A DNA stretch of 64,000 nt from contig OX485807.1 of the NCBI GenBank assembly GCA_950295325.1, forward strand, positions 6,638,501-6,702,500. Direction: 5' to 3'. A program made the translations under genes and the position numbers. Of this stretch, positions 1 through 12,592 are shown piece after piece (within the stretch, counting starts at the first letter, position 1; each line of letters begins with the position of its first letter). This stretch comes from Polytrichum commune (taxonomy: Eukaryota > Streptophyta > Polytrichopsida > Polytrichales > Polytrichaceae). The notes beneath the pieces were generated by a model. The model did no database searches. It saw nothing but the letters and a program-made list of their open reading frames with translations, and was not told the origin of the DNA.

Positions 1-173
1 AGCGGGAGAAAAGAGGACGACAGAGTCAGTCATCGGTGACTGTCCCTTGCGACGGGTACACTGTAGTGGGAACGGCGAGACTTGGAACGGTGACTGTGGA
101 ATTTAATATCGCCGTCGCCCTTAGGGCAGACTCTATTGTGCTGGCTATTCCGGAGAAGGAAATTAAAGTAAAG
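1..173 (+). CDS. Possible 3' part of an exon of an unidentified gene cut by the window edge
   Basis: One plus-strand frame (codons starting at 3, 6, 9 and so on) is open from the window edge to a plausible GT donor at 174 (context AAAG then GTATTG). The segment is visibly richer in G+C and more codon-like than the AT-rich DNA that follows. The predicted peptide alternates hydrophobic and charged residues (for example the stretch LGTVTVEFNIAVALRADS), as in beta-rich domains. I do not recognise a family. There is no ATG in the segment, so if it is real the start lies upstream. It could equally be an open stretch of an old transposon. Confidence 0.25.
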
Positions 174-2713
174 GTATTGTGGGTCTTATGTGGTCCTTCT
201 TTTTCATCTTACAAATATATTTGATTAGTAGGTATGTGGCAAGCCTTGTTTGTAAGCACAAACACCCAATAAAAGATAGTTAGTGTTACAACGAGATTGG
301 ACTATGTGCTCAAAATACATCAACCGTTATCGGTTCAATAATTGACATAATCACGGGGTCTATATGATCACTTAAAGAAGAAATATATGATTCAATATAA
401 CTTTTTGTGATTTTTACATTTCGTTTTTTTTTTTTTAATGACAATTTGCGTGATTTGTAATTGCGAACCAAATGAGACAATGGGAACATAATTCTCAAGT
501 CGATCTACCAATTAAAAAGTTTGTGTGGTGTCGGAGGTGTCTACAATAGGGCCACATACCTTTAGCGTTGGATGGGATCTCATCTACCATCTTTTGCATT
601 AAGCACTTTCATGTGGAGTAAGGGGATCAACATATTCAAGAGTGTAATTTGCCTTGTTGTCAAACATGCAAATTTGAAGGTGGTTGTCATCACGTTTACC
701 CATTTTGCATGTTGTTTGATTGTATTTAATGAAATTTTTATCTTGAAATTTGAGAAAAAAACTAAATATATCCACAAAATATGAAAAATCCGAGTAAGGA
801 TTGTAATATAAGAACATGCCTCCATGATTAAAAAAATTAGCGGGCAATGTGACAATGTCAAGTCCACACCAATACGTATACGTAAATGAAATTCGATGTG
901 ATTGAACGGGGCTTGAATGAAAATCAATTTCTAATCATAAAACAAAAAGGCATTTGATTCCTCCTCCTCAAACTTCAAATTCCCTCTACAATTTGTTTCG
1001 ACCAATTTTTCTTGTTCTCTAGAGAAAACATGTCCATGCTTCATGTGGAGGGAGGGGGGGTCATTTTTTTGTGCAACGATTCTCGCCAACATGGACAACA
1101 CATGAGAGTTTGCCCTTACTTTGTCCACACCATCCCCTTGATTCCCAACTACTCTAGAGTAGAGGCACCCATAACAAATCACTTAAGATATTTTGCGCAA
1201 GATGTAGAGAAGTGTAAGGCAATGCAAAAAAATTCCATGTAGGAAGGTAGAAATCACAAGAGACTACAATTTTTTCAGTCATTTTATTCTTTGGATTTAA
1301 TTTTATTCTTGATTTTTTGAAGCCAAACGTTGGCGCAGACATATTACGACTGTCTAGAGTCCGCCATATTGCTCATTCCTCCTCACTTTAGTATCAAAAC
1401 CAAAGACATGTATCATGACACTATTGATTCCGGCCTCATCAAAATTCAGTCCTAACCTTATTGAAATTATGGGACCCTATAGATTTTTGATAAAGTTATG
1501 ATTGAGATAGGTGCTTCAACTATACACGTAGGTCGTATTAGACACAAGTTGATCATTCCTTCACTTGTTGAGTTTATGGGGGAATTTTTTAATATGTATT
1601 TGGAATCTCTTAAAACAAGTTTGCCCCACATTAAGAGAACATTGTAACTAACTAAGTGTTTGTAAAAGGTGTAGAGAAACATGCGTCCAACAATACACAA
1701 CATTTAAATCATGTGTAAAATATAACATGACATTACCATGTTGATTTTAAATTTACATAACTACCAATGCAAATGTTTATCATGATATCCAAGATTCCAA
1801 CACCTTCAAATTAGTGGTTGAAGTTTTGAAGGTCAATTAAACTTCTTGGTTCACATGCTTAAACTTTTGTATATTCGGGACTAGAATGTACAGTATGCTC
1901 TTCATCATCTTATAACTCAAGCAAAACAATATCTAAAGGTTAATAACATCCAACATGTTAGTAACAAACTATTTTAAATTTGATCAAAATATTAATGGCA
2001 TGCAATCCTTGAGGTGGGCAAACCTCAACTTACCGTGACATTAGAATCTTCACTTGTTGAATTTGAATAATGGCATTGTTTGTAGCAACCAATTATATAA
2101 TCGACCTTTAATGTCATGTATGGACGTTTTGGTCTGACAAATACATTTTGGAAGGATGAATAGGGATGCAAATGAATTTATATACAATCAAAATCTTATT
2201 ATCACGATCATATATGAAATATGTAACTACATGTGAGAAGTTACGAAATTGAATGAAAGAAAGGATCAAACAAGCTTGCACACCAACTACAATAAGTGGT
2301 GTACTCCTCATGGAAAAGCAATTACATGTTCACTAAGAAAATTGAGAATCCAATATCTTTGTACAAATGACGTTCATTGTGAGATGGCTTTGGAATTGTA
2401 ACATGTTCACTTTATTTACCGATAAAGCTCTTGGGACATCGTGTTGTTCTTGAGCCAATACTACCTCAACCCTCTATTTTTGGTTAGTTAACACAATATT
2501 GGCCTTATCATGAGTATAGTGTGTGGATATGAGATGCTCCCAAGTGTTAGACGAGTCCTCGAAGCTTGTGGAAGAAGAGCAACTTGTGATCTCATTTTAA
2601 GTTTTAGGATTTGAATGGTGCAACTTTGTCCTTTTATTCATGAGGCACTATGTATCTTTGTTGAAGGGTGGGCAAAACATTGTCTTAAGAATGTTATGGT
2701 GTCCATTTTCTTC
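174..2713. other. AT-rich intergenic sequence with a repeat fragment
   Basis: No coding segment can be supported here on either strand; open frames are short and many lack ATG. Bases 289-375 resemble part of the 372-bp inverted-end repeat whose best copy is 17447-17818 (shared words such as GTGCTCAAAATA and CTATATGATCAC). The rest shows no structure I recognise. Confidence 0.5.
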
Positions 2714-4645
2714 CTAGAAGTTTGCTTGTTGATTGGTCTTTTGGGTATAATATGGCCTAAAACACTCATGAGCGACCCTTATTATGTCAGACAATGACAC
2801 GACCCCCATAAGCAAACCTTCTTGGTCAACCACCCATGTGTGATGAACTTGAGCTAAAAGTGTATTGGACATCACCTCTGCCATTTAGTGAATTTAAGTG
2901 ACACATGATTGGTGGCTTATGAAATGGCCTACATTTGAGAGACTCAACTCTCATAGCCTCCCCCAATGTTGGGCGAAACCCGCTTTGTTGAAAAAATGTG
3001 TTACCGAAAGTTGAGACCATGCTTGGAGTATTTATGACGTGCAACTGAGTAAAATACTCGTGGAAAATGTGCCCACAAGTTTTTTGCCGTTTCCCTACAT
3101 CCAACACCATATATGACTAATTATGACACCAATTTAAGGTTAATAAAGATAATTTATACAAACAGATTTTGCAATTTAGTGTTGATCCTTGGTGTGAGCA
3201 CTGAATCATGGTAAGTATTACAAGAGACACCCTTGAATCCGTGTTGGAACAATGAGGAATGCACCACAATATATGAAAAAAGGGACAAGAACAACCAAAC
3301 ACTACATTAGTAAGGCCAGTGAGCATGTCCTCATGTTTGAGCAGTGTTACAAAAAATCTAGTTGCAATTTTTATTGCTTAGCCCGCCCTAGGAATCACTA
3401 TAAGTACATGTTAATATGCAACATGTATACTTTTAGCAATCCAACATGTTGAAATCCAATATAAGGAGTTAAAATTCACATATTATGCACTTATATTGTT
3501 AAGGCGAGCTTCAAACAAACGAACAAAATGGCTGGACTTGACCACGGAGGTATGTATAGTCACTCACAATAATGAATTGTTTCTTTTGATCTTTGTCCTC
3601 AACCTCCTTGACGCCCTCTACAATTGGCACGGCTTGCAAGGATTGGTTGCATAAGCACTTGACCAAATCCATCACAATCATATAGGTGGGTGCGGCAATA
3701 ACGGAGGGATGCACGGCCCTCAAGTCACTCACACTTTTCTTGGTCATGATGTCGAGTTCCTTAGAATGTGTATAAAAAAAATTCACCATGTCTTTTGAGT
3801 GAAAATGTGGTAGCTCGGTGAGTTCTTTGTAAGCTCAACTCCAACGTTGTGATTCATTTTGCTTTTAATAGGAACCCAAATCCGATGTATGCCTTTGCTC
3901 ATCATCTCCATAGCTTCAAACATCCTACATTCAAAGTTAGATGTCATGAGTTAAAATACATTTTTGGTGATTTCAACAACCCTAGGGCAACATTGAGATG
4001 TACATGAAGAGCACCTAATAATATTCAAATATAAAGAAATTTTTATCATGTCAATGTTGGCAAACATAGTCTTTCTTTATTTGAATAGCATCCTCACCCA
4101 TACATTTCAAGCATGGTAGAAATAATAAAGAATTTCATTGTACTTAATACATGTCTATAAACAAATAGAGGCTTAATGTTTCAAACTCATGCATGTGTGT
4201 AGATTCGTAATTTGTTTATTAGATTCAACAATTGATAAGAAACCTGCGATGTATGTGGACTAATACACCATACGGTGTGCTCCTTTATTGAATCGATAAT
4301 GATAGAGTCCACAGTTGCTGCAAGTCGTTTATCCATGTCTTCTTTTTCCTATGCTTCAGCAACGTGAATGAGAACATCAAGCACACTTACCATCCCAATG
4401 TATTTTTTCCTTATGGCACCGGTCACCCTATCTTGTTCCAAGATCTTATTACCTCCGACTCATGGCCAAATTCCAAGAGGTGTTGCCGCAAGGATGGCCA
4501 AGATGTTCTTTACAAGTAACATGTTGAGTGTGTGATCACCCATTGTGGCTGTGAATGGAATTTCTACCATACGGTGTTTATGTTCAACTAATTGACGCAC
4601 CTCTGTATTGTAAAGAATTGTTGTTTTTTCAACCAATTCTATCAT
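2714..4645 (-). pseudogene. Decayed PV42-like CBS-domain gene (SnRK1 gamma-like family)
   Basis: Read on the minus strand, separated segments follow the order of plant PV42-type four-CBS proteins, which resemble the gamma subunit of the SnRK1 kinase. Segment A (4645 to about 4268) carries VEIPFTATMGDHTLNMLL and later GAIRKKYIGMVSVLDVLIHV. Segment B (3924-3568, after an AG and before GTGAGT) carries EAMEMMSKGIHRIWVP and, one frame later, LQAVPIVEG. Segment C starts at 3094 after an AG and carries KKLVGTFSTS. The last part (2884 to about 2762) carries HHTWVVDQEGLLMGVVSLSD. Lesions: in-frame TGA at 4462-4460, TAG at 4351-4349, TAA at 3034-3032, a one-base loss in an A-run near 3795 and a frame change near 2885. 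Conservation of hydrophobic CBS positions shows it was once functional. The family assignment is from memory. A functional gene with unrecognised introns is possible but would have to skip every lesion. Confidence 0.72.
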
Positions 4646-7306
4646 TATTTTTCACACCTTGTACTCTTGTGTTTGTTTGAATTTGAACATAAATTGTGGA
4701 ATTGCCCAAAATTGCATATGACATCATAAAGTCTACCTCAATGAAATTTCTAGAGTGACAATAAAGCCCCTTGTTATGGACTTGTAACATGTATGTGATT
4801 TTGCATTTCCATGGTTGAATTGACCTTGAAACATAATTTGTTCATTATAGATTGACAAGTGCCACTGTTGCAAATTAACTTATCACTTATCTGTAGAAAA
4901 TTAGGGCTAAGAAAATGAACACAACAAATATCCAAGACACTCTCTTTCAAAGCCCATCTCAATTGCCATTCAACTCGTCATTTTATGACATACCACCACT
5001 TCAGTAAAATGCGCGAGGTTACAAATTTACTTGCAAAGAGCTCTAGTACGTATTATATCTTAGACTTGACCTTTCATTATAATATGTTCTTACCCATACA
5101 ACTCATTAAAAAAATAAAAACACACACACATGCAATGTCACACACGAGGTGAGACCTATCAAAGAAACAAAATCGAAATCATTCAATAGAGCATATCTTT
5201 GAGCGTTTTGGCCTTCATGATTGATCCAAAAGCATCACTATACGAACTATATTGACAATAACCAAAGCTAAGGAACTCCCTTCAATTAACCAATGTTGAG
5301 ATACCCTCTATGTTACGTCAAGTCATTGATTCTTATCCCATCAACATCTTCTCAAGTATTTATAAATTATGTGCAACACAATTGCAAGCAGGTAGAAAAG
5401 ACCAACAAGGTACATGCAAGTAATCAACATTTGGTTGCCATCAATTAGGTATATTTTGTCTTCCTTTTGTTGGTCTCTTCCACATCAATAAATGTCCTAA
5501 CCACAACTTATGAAGTTTGCATCCAAAACATTTCATATTGCATCCAATATGGGTTGACACTTTCATGTAGTTTACCTTTCAACACCATGTGTCCCTAAAT
5601 ATGAATTATTTAAAGGACCTTATGACCTTTGTAAAATTTGAGAATAAATCTTCAAAACATGTAGAAGATCATTTGCAAACAATAATTATATCGAGAAGGA
5701 GTAAAATGTTATGAAATATTGATAAGAGAAACAACTACATTAAATAATTAGTGTGTTGAGGTGAGCATTGGTTGAAAATGACGATCGTTCTCAAAGGAGG
5801 TAAAGTAAGTTCAAACTTGTGCTTTTGGAGAGACTTCTCATATTTTTCTTTTTTTACAAAGTATTATATCAAATTCCAAATTATTTGTTTTGGAAGGTTT
5901 GTTTGTCATGAAGAAATGTATTAGCCTATTGTTCAATTTTATTTTGAGTATGATTATTATGAAGAGATTGGGAGTCAAGTCACACAAGTGCATTGTACAT
6001 ATGACTTAGTACAACCCATGCTATTTATCATCGACCCATGTAAATGATCTTGCAATCATCGAGTGATGATTGAAAATGGTGAGATAAGACACTTGTTTTT
6101 GCTACAAGGCAATTCATGGATGGAACACCCTTCATCATAGCATGTCAATATGAATGCCATAGTATATTTGATATACAATGTAGTTGAAACATGGCAAAGT
6201 GATGGGCTAAGGATTGAAGGTGAAGGTGTGAAAACTCTATTGAGTTAAAGAATACCACTTTCCGGATACACTCACACGTGAGATGAGCACACTATAATAG
6301 TCCAATATGTATATTGTTTATTAGATGTTTTTGGCCACCATTTTCCATATACCTTGAAGATGAAGGGATTGCAATATTAGAACATAACTTTCTGCTCTCC
6401 AACATTGATCTATCTACGTTTTAAAAGGACATATGATAAATATTCATTTAAGCATGTTCCATAGGTTTCGTATATCCTTCGTTACCCTTTTTGTTCAAAG
6501 GAAAGTGTGCACTTTCAAGGTCATCTACTAAGTGTAAGTTGCAAGATTGAATTGACAGGCACTTATGAAGCGAACTTGTTCACAAATATCACAAATCACA
6601 TTTATGTGGTTGCACATATTGTTTTAGTTCATAAGCATGATGCGAGTATTTTTAGAGTGACAACTTTATAAAACAAAAAAAACTCATAATATGAAGATTA
6701 CATTAATCTTTGTTGAAATTTTTGCAAATCATGTTCACCATGTGTGGAGTCAAGACATATTTTAAGGTGATCATTTAGAGAGAGAAATAATTTTCGGATT
6801 GGACTCACCTTTTGAAATATTTGTATCTCTATCGAAGTCTAAAACTCAAAATGATAGTCTATGTGATTCGCAATTTACTAAACAAAATAACTTCTAATCT
6901 GATCCAAGGGCCAAAATTGTGCGTGAAGTTGGTGAGTGTTCACAATAGGGCAACATATTGAATGTATGCAATCCCTATTATGGGCACTTCCAACTCCGCA
7001 CACAAATGTAGTCACTAGAACATATTAGGAATTGTTTCATCCAAATAGTAATTGTAAATCACAAAGTTTATCAATTCAAGTCTGTGAATGAGAGTTGATA
7101 AGCAAATCTCATAAAGGAGTAATGTTGAGGATTATCTTTCTCTTTAACTGATCGTCGAGACCTCCCAAAGTGTGTTAATTGTTGAAACTAGAACGATGTC
7201 TATCATTTGAGCGCATAGTCCAATCTCACCTTAACACGTGTTGTTGTTGCATATTTTTAAATCACAATCACAACCATTGGCAATAGTGTTTAGAAGGTTT
7301 TGCTAC
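4646..7306. other. AT-rich intergenic sequence
   Basis: No gene is supported in this 2.7 kb. The minus-strand frame at 4774-4962 lies just upstream of the CBS pseudogene but shows no CBS-like residues. A short stretch near 7180-7206 (CATAGTCCAATCTCAC) matches one edge of the 372-bp inverted-end family. The rest is unstructured AT-rich DNA. Confidence 0.5.
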
Positions 7307-7764
7307 GGAGAGAAAAAAAATATCATATATGAGCGTACCTCTCATTCATCCCACATAAAAGCCTTGAAGTGGCATGCAATTCAAAACTTACTTTTTGAAG
7401 TTAATTGGACACTGAATTTAGCTTTAAAGATCCCAATTTAGTCCAGTCCAAGTCATTCGAAATGAATCAACCATAATTCTATAGGGGGTTCAAGTTTTGA
7501 TGTTGGATGAATGAGAGGTACGCGATAATAACAGAGAACAAGAATTAATGCATACACGCATACCTCTCATTCATCCAACATAAAAACCTTGAAACAATAT
7601 GCAGCTCATGGCTATTATTCTAATTGATTTAACACCAAAATTAGCTCTTAAGAACCCGAATTAGCAATTATTCGAGATTAATCGGCTACAACCCTATACG
7701 GGGCCAAATTTTTAATATAGGATGCATGAGAGGTATGCTTGTATGCGACTATTCCCTCTCTCCC
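7307..7764. mobile_element. Dimeric Mutator-like MITE upstream of tyrosyl-tRNA synthetase
   Basis: Two related units of about 200 bp lie head to tail (roughly 7307-7535 and 7536-7764). Each is bounded by inverted ends containing GCGTACCTCTCATTCATCC and its complement. The outer ends are GGAGAGA at the left and CTCTCTCCC at the right. Nine bases at each side nearly match (TTTTGCTAC at 7298-7306, TTTTTCTAC at 7765-7773), which suggests one insertion event with a 9-bp target duplication, as made by Mutator-like transposases. The element carries no coding sequence, so it is non-autonomous. It ends about 220 bp before the synthetase ATG. Confidence 0.75.
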
Positions 7765-7987
7765 TTTTTCTACTACATTATTATCTTACTTGAGTTACAT
7801 CGAGTACCCTAGATAATTAATTATATGTGGAGAAGCTTTGTTTGGCCTATTCATCACTCAAGTTGCCTCAGTTGTGCCAGGTCAATAAACCCCAAACCCT
7901 AAACCTAATCCTGCCTTCTCTGTTTTCCTGTCTGCTCTGTTCGCTCTCGTCTCGTTTTGGCGTTGCAGATTGCAGGGAGTTGTTGCT

Positions 7988-10900
7988 ATGTCCGTCTCCA
8001 TTGAAGAGAAGTTGGAGGAGAAGTTGAACTTGGTGTCAACAACCCCTGCTCAAGCTCCCATGGACAACAGCTCACAGAGTGATTTAGTCACCACCGAAGC
8101 TCCTATGGAGTCCCCCGTCCCTGCTCAAGCTCCCATGGACAGCGTTTCACAAGGCGATTTGGTCTCTATTGCCCCTCCTGCTCAGGTTGAGTCGACTGAT
8201 GTCAAGGAAGGAGAAGGAGAAGCGAGAGAGATGACTTTGGAAGAGAAGTTGAGGTTGGTGCTCAGTGTTGGGGAGGATAACAAGTGCATTCCGGAGGACA
8301 ATGACTTCGCTGAGCTCCGGAACCTGCTCGCTAAGAAACCTAACCCCGTTTGCTACGACGGGTTTGAGCCTTCTGGCCGGATGCACATTGCTCAGGTACA
8401 GTGTCTGATTTGTTGATGAGACTAAGTTGACATGTGCAGGCTGGTGGAATCTTATGTAACGAGGTTGAATTGGTGCTGAGAGTTGATGATATTTGATTTG
8501 GAGAAAGCTAATTTTAAGTGGTTGTAGAGTTATCCTTTGATTCAATGGGACTTTTTGTTGGGATTTCTTCGCCTTTGATTTTCCATCCGTTGTTTTGCAT
8601 ATAACATCAATAGTTTCTTTGCACCTGTAATGGTGCATGCTCGGAGGTAGCGTTTGAATTTGCATGAAGAGCAACCTATTTCGGGTTCATTAAGGTCCAA
8701 ACTCGTTTCAGGGCCTTTTTGGCATGCTAAAACGAGTTTGGTCTTCAATCTACTAATGTAGAATGTTCTTTGTTGAAACCTCACATTACCTCCAAATTAC
8801 CTACAAGCGTGCGCATCGCTAGCTTACCGAACATGGCAGGTGTGATATGCAAATCAACCAACTCCAGAACCCAAAAGTCATGTTGAGTTAGAGGATAATT
8901 TATTGTGTACTCCAAAATCCTTATGAGCCTGCCATGTTACAGGAGTGATGAGGAACATTGATGTTTTTCTGTTGAAGAAGTTTAGGGTTTTTGTGTGCTC
9001 CAAAATCCTTACAGTCTGCCATGTTACAGGGAGTAATGAAGGTTCTCAACGTGAACAAGTTGACTAAATCCGGGTGCATCTTCAAGTTCTGGATTGCTGA
9101 CTGGTTTGCCCAGCTCAATAACAAAATGGGAGGAGACTTGAAGAAGATTCAGACTGTGGGGCGGTACATGATTGAGGTCTGGAAAGCTGCGGGAATGGAC
9201 CTGGAGAGAGTGGAATTCCTATGGTCGTCTGAGGAAATTAATGGCCGAGCTGCAGAGTACTGGCCTATTGTCATGGACATTGCTCGTAGGAACACACTTG
9301 CGCGAATTACAAGGTGTTCAACTATTATGGGCCGCGCTGAGGGTGATGATATGTCTGCTGGACAAATTTTCTACCCCTGTATGCAATGTGCAGACATTTT
9401 TTTCCTCAAGGCTGATATTTGCCAACTTGGCAATGATCAGTTGAGAGTGAATGTGCTCGCCAGGGAGTATTGTGATCAAATCAAGCGGAAGCTCAAACCC
9501 ATCATTCTTTCACATCGTATCCTACACCAATATAATTAGGGTTGTGTTATGGACCGGTGGTTTGTTATGTTTTGCATTGGACCAAAGTGTCATTTCTTGC
9601 TGTTTACATTTCACAGATGATTGGGAAACCTGGTGGTTTTATGAATTTGGCCTTTACAAGTTGCTAGATATGCTACCTGGGCTTTTGAAGGGCCAAGAGA
9701 AAATGTCAAAGAGTGATCCAAATTCAGCCATATTTATGGAGGATGATGAGGTAAGTCCTCCATGGTGGGGATGTATGTTGTAAAAAGTCTCTCAGATGGG
9801 ACAAGTTTTGTCACTTGGGAGTTACTAGGTTCATGAGAGTGAATTGGTATGGTAATATTTTGTTAGATGTGAGCAGTGTATATTGGGAAGTTCTAGCAGG
9901 GTGCACTTATTTAGTCTGTAATCTCGTGATGATGAAGCTGCAAATCCTGAAAGGAGCACTATGAATAAGTTCTTCCATTTGATGACCTCTCTTCCTTTTG
10001 ATACACAGGCTGATGTAAAAAAGAAGATAAGGCAAGCATATTGTCCACCCCAGGAGGTTGCTGGCAACCCATGCATCGAGTATGTACAGTATGTTGTGTT
10101 GCCATGGTTCAAGGAGTTTGAAATTCAACGAGATGCAAATAATGGTGGCAACAAGTATGTCTTTCTTACCCCCGCCCCCCTTCTCTCTCCCCTTGACAAG
10201 ATGAATACAGGGACACCCAGAACGTAGAAACATGTGAAGAATGTAACTTAGCTGCTGTGACAACCTGTTTTGCATGGTACTCCCAGAGATAATTATCCCC
10301 ATGACATTTTACTAGATGCTTTTAGTTGTGGTATTGCGTGTCATTTTCTGGTTCTCCCGGACTAAATGCAAAGAGCATTGTTTTGATTGGGTGCCGTTTC
10401 CTTTGACAGAACTTACACAGATATTGAAGATTTGAAGAAAGACTATTTGGAAGGATTGCTGCACCCGGGTGATCTGAAGCCTGCACTTTCATTAGGACTG
10501 AATAGGATCTTGCAGGTATTATAAATGACCAAATCAATGCCAATCATTGTCTACAATCTTGCAGTTGACCTTTTTAAAGACAAGACTATCTATTTCCTGT
10601 TCAATCCTACCTAAATTGCTGCAGGAGTCTTCTGTTGCTTTTGCATTTTGTTTAAGAATGTTTTCTACGTCACACAGGGAATATTGTAATCTTTTTTTTC
10701 AAAAAGATGGACTTTGTCATCCTTCATGTTTTCCTTTGTGGTGTTCTGAATTTGATTCAAGCAGATAATAAGTGTGACTAATGGTTCAACATTTGGGTTG
10801 TGTAACAGCCTGTGCGTGACCATTTCAAGAATGATCCAAAAGCGAAGGAGCTTTTGAAGACAGTGAAGGTATGGGATGCATCTTCAAGTGCATGTGTGAC

Positions 10901-11125
10901 TATTTATTTGTTCAGTCATTTGAATAATTTATCTTGTAGTTCCAATTTGCTTGCTGTACAATTCCTTCAGCACATGTACCAATTAATGTGCATAGATCTT
11001 TTTGTGCATGTGTTTCTTTAATATTATGGAGACCTTGAGTGAAATGTTGTTTTTTTGATACTAATCCAAATCTTGTATCAATTTACTGTATTGGTTTGGT
11101 GCAGGGTTACAAGGTGACAAGATAG
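7988..11125 (+). CDS. Tyrosine--tRNA ligase, cytosolic type (7 exons, 436 aa)
   Basis: The product is a class I aminoacyl-tRNA synthetase that activates tyrosine with ATP and transfers it to tRNA-Tyr. Exons: 7988-8395, 9030-9516, 9668-9750, 10009-10154, 10410-10515, 10809-10868, 11105-11125. All introns are GT-AG and the reading phase closes exactly. The HIGH-like motif lies in GFEPSGRMHIAQ (residues 125-136). The KMSKS loop is residues 310-314, within GQEKMSKSDPNSA. Conserved blocks include IADWFAQLNNKMGG and QCADIFFLKADICQLG. The protein stops soon after the anticodon-binding region and lacks the EMAP-II-like extension of animal enzymes, as in plants. Residues 1-110 are a loose acidic/Pro-rich extension with two internal duplications. 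The ATG at 7988 was chosen because no upstream in-frame ATG exists. No organelle-targeting signal is obvious. Confidence 0.95.
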
Positions 11126-12377
11126 CAGCTTTGTCTGCCTATTGTTCCGATCAAGGTGCATTAATTAGGAGCCATAGAATGCAAAATGTCCTCCCTAGAG
11201 GATCTTTTGCAGCAGGCCCAAAGTCCCTCTTACTATAGATGAGATTGTTTAGTAAATTATTAAAAAGATCCCAGTCTCACGAGACACCTCATTGTTTGAC
11301 ATTAAACAGGGGAGATCATTTAGAATCTTTACGCAGAAATTGCCTGGCAGATGATGCTGAGATTGTGATTGCTAGAAAAGATGATTGTAGCAGTCATTCT
11401 TCCTTATGGATTATGTTGTAACATCTGGCAATCCTTGAACATAACATAGCAGGTGAGCTTCAGTAGAGTTATTGGAACATTGTGTGTTGGATGTACATAG
11501 AGAATATTTCACATAAAGTCTATCATTGTACATAATATAACGCACTCAAAGGATCATCATCAACTTGGAACCTTCAACCTATCCACTGGCGATGGTGTCT
11601 TGAGCTGTCCTTTTATCGCTGGATCTTCTCTTGATTCAAGAAGATACTCTTTACAGAGAACATCTCAAATCGTTTTATGATGTCACCTGTGGTCGTTGTG
11701 ATACATGTCTGGTATCTCAGACAGGGATGATCACAGTGGTGACTATTTAATGAGGGCGAGAATCTGCACTTTGATAATGAATATGATATTTGTATGAACA
11801 TTAAGGATTACAAGACAAAGGGCTACATGCATGATTTGGAATCGCCTAGATTTTTTCTTGCACGAATTGCGTCTCATATCTTCCCAGAAATGGTTGCAGA
11901 GAAAAGTATCCACCTAAGGCACTTTTACCTTGTGTACTGTGAGATATTGTTCTTTCTGGGATATTTAAACAACCTAATGCATCTCCTAAGCCACTACATA
12001 ACTTTCTCTCGTATCTCCCTAGAACGTTCCAACAAATTCCATTCAGTTCTGAAGCTACAGTAAGGTATTGCATGCTTCAGTGGTCTATGCTCTCCAACGG
12101 TTGCATGGCAACATGACTGCAACTGTTGACGTGTGAGCTACGTTGTGCCGAACACCCACTAACAGTTGCTGGTCAGACGAGATGTGGGCCCTGGTCCTAC
12201 CAGACAGCAAAGTAAGAGAAGTGAGGGAGTCAACTTTTGGCGCATACCTCTCTTGACTTCAGCAGTCCACATTGTGCGACAATTCTCGGTCAGGGTCAAA
12301 CACCTGCAACTTCTGTAAGTATTATGTTATGTAACTGATTAGTAAATTGCCACTGATTCAGGAGTAAAGAAAAATTG
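11126..12377. other. Downstream of tyrosyl-tRNA synthetase; contains a truncated repeat
   Basis: The first few hundred bases are probably the 3' UTR of the synthetase. From about 11735 to 11934 the sequence matches the right half of the 372-bp inverted-end family at 17447-17818 (shared TGCACTTTGATAATG-like and AGAAAAGTATCCACCTAAGG words). The remainder to 12377 shows no gene. Confidence 0.55.
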
Positions 12378-12592
12378 GGGGAGACAGCGTTATTGAGTAT
12401 GAGTACCTTCCATCTAATCAACAAAAAACTTGAACCCCTAATAGGTTTGTGGCCAATTCATTTCAAATGACTTGGAATAGACTACTAGTTCGGGGTCTTC
12501 AGAACTAATTCCAATGTCAATTCAACTGAAATAATCATCTCTGGGCTGAATGAGAATAAAGGTACGCTCACATGCGATAATTCCCTCTTTCC
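12378..12592. mobile_element. Mutator-like MITE with a perfect 9-bp target duplication
   Basis: The 215-bp element has long imperfect inverted ends (left GGGGAGACAGCGTTATTGAG; the right end reads GGAAAGAGGGAATTATCGCA on the other strand). It is flanked by identical 9-bp copies GAAAAATTG at 12369-12377 and 12593-12601. It belongs to the same family as 7307-7764 and 52020-52251, in the opposite interior orientation. Long inverted ends and a 9-bp duplication are the signature of Mutator-type transposition. It has no coding capacity. Confidence 0.85.

Noticed and set aside
8147-8674. Minus-strand open frame of 175 codons
   Set aside because: It is antisense to exon 1 and intron 1 of tyrosyl-tRNA synthetase, whose exon structure and motifs are clear on the plus strand.
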